From: Actinomycetota bacterium
GTDB taxonomy: Bacteria > Actinomycetota > Actinomycetes > Actinomycetales > Kineosporiaceae
Assembly (NCBI GenBank): GCA_030837505.1
Contig: JAUPKJ010000126.1
Location: 1 to 36,783, forward strand
Direction: 5' to 3'
Length of the DNA stretch: 36,783 nt
The stretch's first letter is position 1. Each line of letters starts with the position of its first letter. The notes below the pieces were generated by a model. The model had not been told where the DNA came from and made no database searches. It was given only the letters and a program-made list of their open reading frames with translations. Shown here piece by piece: positions 34,020 through 36,783 of the stretch. Both the position numbers and the translations under genes were made by a program.

Positions 34020-34847
34020 ATGGGTCGGGAACGCATCGAGTACAAGACGGCCGACCAGATCCGCCTCATGCGGGCTGCCGGACTCGTCGTGGCCGAGGCG
34101 CTGGACGCGGTGGCCGAGCTGATCGTTGAGGGAACGACAACGGCCCAGCTCGACGCAGTCGCCGAGCAGGTCATTCGCGGGGCGGGTGCGATCCCCTCCT
34201 TCATCGGAGTGGGCCACCCGCCCTTCCCCTCGACCCTGTGTGTCTCGGTCAACGAAGAGGTCGTGCACGGGATCCCCGGCCCCCGCGTTCTGCGGGCCGG
34301 GGACGTCGTCTCCGTGGACTGCGGTGCAGTGCTGAAGGGCTGGCACGGGGACGCGGCCTTCAGCGCCGTCGTCCCGGGACCGCCGGACACGGTCGACCCG
34401 GACGACCTGGCCCTGAACGAGGCCACGCGCGAGGGTCTCTGGCACGGGATCGCAGCCCTGGCGGTCGGGGAGCGTCTGAACGTCGTCGGCGCGGCGGTCC
34501 AGGACAGTGTGGGCGACCGCTACAGCCTGGTCGAGGACTACGGCGGCCACGGCATCGGCACGAGCATGCATCAGCCGCCGCACGTGTTGAACTACAGGAC
34601 CAGGGACGCCGGCCCCCGGCTCAAAGCAGGGATCTGCCTGGCCATCGAGCCGATGCTCACGCGGGGAAGCCCTGCGACGCTCCTGGGCGAGGACCGGTGG
34701 ACGGTCGTGACCCAGGACGGCACGAACGCCGCCCACTGGGAGCACACGGTGGCTCTCACCAAGGCGGGGCTGTGGGTCCTCACGGCGCGCGACGGCGGCG
34801 AGGCCGAACTCGCGCGCCTCTCGGCTCCCTTCGCCCCGCTGGACTGA
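34020..34847 (+). CDS. map: Methionine aminopeptidase, type I
   Basis: 275 aa from ATG 34020; the GTG directly before it is also possible, with AGGGGAG upstream. It removes the initiator Met from nascent proteins. The five metal ligands can be placed: Asp100 (VDCGA), Asp111 (GDAAF), His177 (GGHGIG), Glu210 (AIEPM) and Glu241 (HWEHTVAL). His83 (VVHGIPG) and His184 are the substrate histidines. There is no N-terminal SH3-binding or zinc extension, so it is type Ia. Confidence 0.97.
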   Translation: MGRERIEYKTADQIRLMRAAGLVVAEALDAVAELIVEGTTTAQLDAVAEQVIRGAGAIPSFIGVGHPPFPSTLCVSVNEEVVHGIPGPRVLRAGDVVSVDCGAVLKGWHGDAAFSAVVPGPPDTVDPDDLALNEATREGLWHGIAALAVGERLNVVGAAVQDSVGDRYSLVEDYGGHGIGTSMHQPPHVLNYRTRDAGPRLKAGICLAIEPMLTRGSPATLLGEDRWTVVTQDGTNAAHWEHTVALTKAGLWVLTARDGGEAELARLSAPFAPLD

Positions 34848-34968
34848 CCCTCCCGAAGGCCCGGCCCCCGGTGGGTCCGCCGAGGGCGGGCAGACCGCGC
34901 AAGGCGGTTCGGAACGGGCAGCGGTACGGCGCGGGAAAGTCGGGCTCGCCCCGTGGTGGGGACCCGAT

Positions 34969-34998
34969 TTCAACATGACCGGGGTTCTGCCGTAAACT
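34969..34998 (+). promoter_or_regulatory. Promoter for infA-rpmJ-rpsM-rpsK
   Basis: TTCAAC (34969-34974) and TAAACT (34993-34998) are 18 nt apart. The -10 is near consensus. The start near 35005 gives a leader of about 117 nt for infA. The 274-bp gap 34848-35121 contains no gene. Confidence 0.5.
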
Positions 34999-35121
34999 CG
35001 CCAGTCGGCTCGTGAATGTCTGTCCCCGTCACCCCGCGGCTGGTCTGGTGGCGGTGGATGCCGTCAGTTCAGGGCCATCCGGCAACCACGGCCGAACCAG
35101 GCCAGAAGGAACGCGGAGGAC

Positions 35122-35343
35122 ATGCCCAAGAAGGACGGGGTCATCGAGATCGAGGGCACCGTGGTCGAAGCTCTCCCGAACGCCATGTTCAGGGTCGAGC
35201 TGTCGAACGGCCACCGGGTGCTCGCCCACATCTCGGGCAAGATGCGCCAGCACTACATTCGGATCCTCCCCGAGGACCGCGTCGTGGTGGAGTTGAGCCC
35301 GTACGACCTGTCCCGTGGGCGCATCGTCTATCGCTACAAGTAA
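35122..35343 (+). CDS. infA: Translation initiation factor IF-1
   Basis: 73 aa, [20 protein letters not shown], an S1-like OB fold covering the whole length ([36 protein letters not shown]). IF-1 occupies the A site during initiation. GGAGG lies just before the ATG. The gene has its own promoter-like sequence and leads the distal ribosomal cluster. Confidence 0.98.
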   Translation: MPKKDGVIEIEGTVVEALPNAMFRVELSNGHRVLAHISGKMRQHYIRILPEDRVVVELSPYDLSRGRIVYRYK

Positions 35344-35418
35344 TAGCCACCTGACGCACGCCCTCCCCGGAGGCCTCGCCCCGGCTCACCGGACTGCGTC
35401 TCGATCGAGAAGACACCG

Positions 35419-35532
35419 ATGAAGGTCAAGCCGAGCGTCAAGAAGATCTGCGACAAGTGCAAGGTGATCCGGCGGAACGGCCGGGTCATGGTGATCTGCG
35501 AGAACCCGCGTCACAAGCAGCGTCAGGGCTGA
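35419..35532 (+). CDS. rpmJ: 50S ribosomal protein L36
   Basis: 37 aa, [20 protein letters not shown]. The zinc ligands Cys11, Cys14, Cys27 and His32 are present, so this is the zinc-dependent (C+) form. It lies between infA and rpsM, as in most bacteria. The upstream region has only a weak GAGAAG ribosome binding site. Confidence 0.96.
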   Translation: MKVKPSVKKICDKCKVIRRNGRVMVICENPRHKQRQG

Positions 35533-35592
35533 CAGGGCCCTCTGGCTTATCACCTGGCCGTCGCAGGACCCCAGGCAGCGCCCGTCCCCCGA

Positions 35593-35659
35593 CGGTCCCT
35601 TCGGACCGCCGGACGCCACCCCCGGAACCGAAGGCCGGGGACCCCGATGTCGATCGGGG
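35593..35659 (+). other. Hairpins in the rpmJ-rpsM gap
   Basis: CGGTCC(CTTC)GGACCG at 35593-35608 and CCCCGAT(GTCG)ATCGGGG at 35642-35659 lie in the 172-nt gap before rpsM. In E. coli, S4 represses this operon at a leader near rpsM; whether these hairpins play that role is unknown. Confidence 0.4.
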
Positions 35660-35704
35660 AACGGTGCTGCTCCCGACACCTTCGGTCTACGGAAGGTTTC
35701 ATCC

Positions 35705-36085
35705 ATGGCACGCCTTTCCGGCGTTGACCTCCCACGCGAGAAGCGACTCGAAGTCGCTCTCACCTACATCTACGGCATCGGTCGTACTCGGGCCAACGAG
35801 ACCCTGGCCGCTACCGGTATCAGCCCCGACCGCCGAGTGCGTGACCTCACGGACGAGGAGCTCGTGCAGCTCCGCGATCACATCGAGGGGCACTTCAAGG
35901 TCGAGGGCGATCTTCGCCGCGAGGTTGCAGCAGACATCCGCCGCAAGGTCGAGATCGGCTGCTACGAGGGCCTGCGGCACCGTCGCGGGCTGCCCGTGCG
36001 GGGACAGCGCACCAAGACGAACGCGCGTACCCGCAAGGGGCCCAAGCGCACCGTGGCCGGCAAGAAGAAGCCGGGTCGCAAGTAG
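35705..36085 (+). CDS. rpsM: 30S ribosomal protein S13
   Basis: 126 aa, [28 protein letters not shown]. The helix-two-turn-helix motif and the Arg/Lys-rich tail ([17 protein letters not shown]) are present; the tail reaches the P-site tRNA. S13 forms bridges B1a/B1b with L5. A perfect 13-bp hairpin follows 7 nt after the stop, before rpsK. Confidence 0.98.
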   Translation: MARLSGVDLPREKRLEVALTYIYGIGRTRANETLAATGISPDRRVRDLTDEELVQLRDHIEGHFKVEGDLRREVAADIRRKVEIGCYEGLRHRRGLPVRGQRTKTNARTRKGPKRTVAGKKKPGRK

Positions 36086-36092
36086 CCCCGCT

Positions 36093-36123
36093 GGTCCGCT
36101 GCCTCGGCATGAGGCAGCGGACC
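36093..36123 (+). terminator. Strong hairpin between rpsM and rpsK
   Basis: GGTCCGCTGCCTC (36093-36105) pairs perfectly over 13 bp with GAGGCAGCGGACC (36111-36123) around GGCAT. There is no T-tract. It lies inside a normally continuous operon, so partial termination, processing or stabilisation are the options. Confidence 0.45.
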
Positions 36124-36202
36124 GCCGGTCGATCACGACACAGGACCGCCAGGCGTGTTCGTTTCACAACGGACATGACGACCAGCCAGGAGTATCAGGC
36201 AG

Positions 36203-36610
36203 ATGCCTCCCCAGAAGCGAGCCACGAGCTCAGCGCGCAAGCCGCGGCGTAAAGAGAAAAAGAACATCTCCCACGGCCACGCGCACATCAAGAGCACCTT
36301 CAACAACACCATCGTCTCGATCACCGACCCCACGGGGAACGTGATCGCGTGGGCCTCCGCCGGCCAGGTCGGCTTCAAGGGCTCGCGCAAGTCGACCCCC
36401 TTCGCCGCGCAGATGGCCGCGGAGGCCGCAGCGCGCCGTGCCCAGGAGCACGGGATGCGCAAGGTTGACGTCTTCGTCAAGGGACCGGGGTCGGGCAGGG
36501 AGACCGCGATCCGTTCGCTGCAGGCCACCGGCCTGGAAGTGGGCTCGATCCAGGACGTGACCCCCACCCCCCACAACGGCTGTCGGCCCCCCAAGCGCCG
36601 CCGCGTCTGA
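36203..36610 (+). CDS. rpsK: 30S ribosomal protein S11
   Basis: 135 aa, [21 protein letters not shown], with [20 protein letters not shown] and the C-terminal [12 protein letters not shown] signature. S11 lies on the 30S platform near the mRNA exit. It follows rpsM by 117 nt. The conserved [18 protein letters not shown] segment includes the helix next to 16S h23/24. Confidence 0.98.
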   Translation: MPPQKRATSSARKPRRKEKKNISHGHAHIKSTFNNTIVSITDPTGNVIAWASAGQVGFKGSRKSTPFAAQMAAEAAARRAQEHGMRKVDVFVKGPGSGRETAIRSLQATGLEVGSIQDVTPTPHNGCRPPKRRRV

Positions 36611-36652
36611 CGCGCCAGCCACTGACGAATACGAGAGGAGAGGCGAGCCCCC

Positions 36653-36783
36653 ATGGCGCGTTACACCGGTCCCGACTGCAAGCGCTGCCGGCGCGAGAAG
36701 ACCAAACTGTTCCTCAAGGGGTCCAAGTGCGACTCCCCGAAGTGCCCGATCGAGATCCGGCCCTACCCCCCGGGTGAGCACGG
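36653..36783 (+). CDS. rpsD: 30S ribosomal protein S4, 3' end missing
   Basis: Only the first 43 codons are inside the window: [20 protein letters not shown] and on. Cys9, Cys12, Cys26 and Cys31 make the zinc-binding (C+) N-terminal motif. S4 is a primary 16S-binding protein and, in E. coli, the repressor of this operon. GAGAGGAGAGG lies upstream of the ATG. The gene runs off the right edge. Confidence 0.95.
   Translation, partial: MARYTGPDCKRCRREKTKLFLKGSKCDSPKCPIEIRPYPPGEH

Overview
This window is the core transcription and translation region of a high-GC actinobacterium. The gene order is aspC–trnW(CCA)–secE–nusG–rplK–rplA–lipoprotein–rplJ–rplL–rpoB–rpoC–rpsL–rpsG–fusA–tuf–S10/spc block–secY–adk–map–infA–rpmJ–rpsM–rpsK–rpsD. 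The protein sequences are closest to my memory of Streptomyces and related orders. Supporting points are a 1161-residue RpoB starting at TTG, an LppX/LprG-type lipoprotein between rplA and rplJ, zinc-type S14, S4 and L36, and an acidic N-terminal extension on NusG. I cannot place it below phylum or class with confidence.

Layout: 2-1186 is the 3' part of a glycosyltransferase-like gene carrying an embedded 41-bp palindromic element. 1268-2557 is a PLP aminotransferase on the minus strand. 2662-3186 holds a promoter, tRNA-Trp and short repeats ahead of secE. 3187-5856 is secE-nusG-rplK-rplA, closed by a canonical terminator. 6088-6930 is the lipoprotein gene. 7044-8431 is the rplJL unit, with its own promoter, an L10-type leader and an attenuator-like hairpin. 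8518-16544 is the rpoBC unit with a long leader. 16586-21482 is the str operon (rpsL, rpsG, fusA, tuf) with a long structured leader. 21531-31892 is the S10 and spc cluster (rpsJ to rplO), which contains an unrecognised 82-codon frame between rpsN and rpsH. 32070-34847 is secY-adk-map, and 34969 to the end is infA-rpmJ-rpsM-rpsK-rpsD (partial).

Together the genes make RNA polymerase beta and beta', the elongation factors, IF-1, the SecYE channel, and about thirty ribosomal proteins. Adenylate kinase and methionine aminopeptidase are co-located with secY. Most genes are tightly packed with overlaps of 1-4 nt, so translational coupling is likely. Perfect GC-rich hairpins sit at many transcription-unit junctions.

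I found no new multi-gene system; this is a conserved housekeeping region. The observations most worth a second look are an S12 residue (Arg88) that equals a classical streptomycin-resistance substitution, an EF-Tu residue (Thr379, E. coli 375) that equals a classical kirromycin-resistance substitution, the rplJ leader/attenuator, the small frame inside the spc cluster, the palindromic element in the glycosyltransferase gene, and several repeat arrays in promoter or leader regions.
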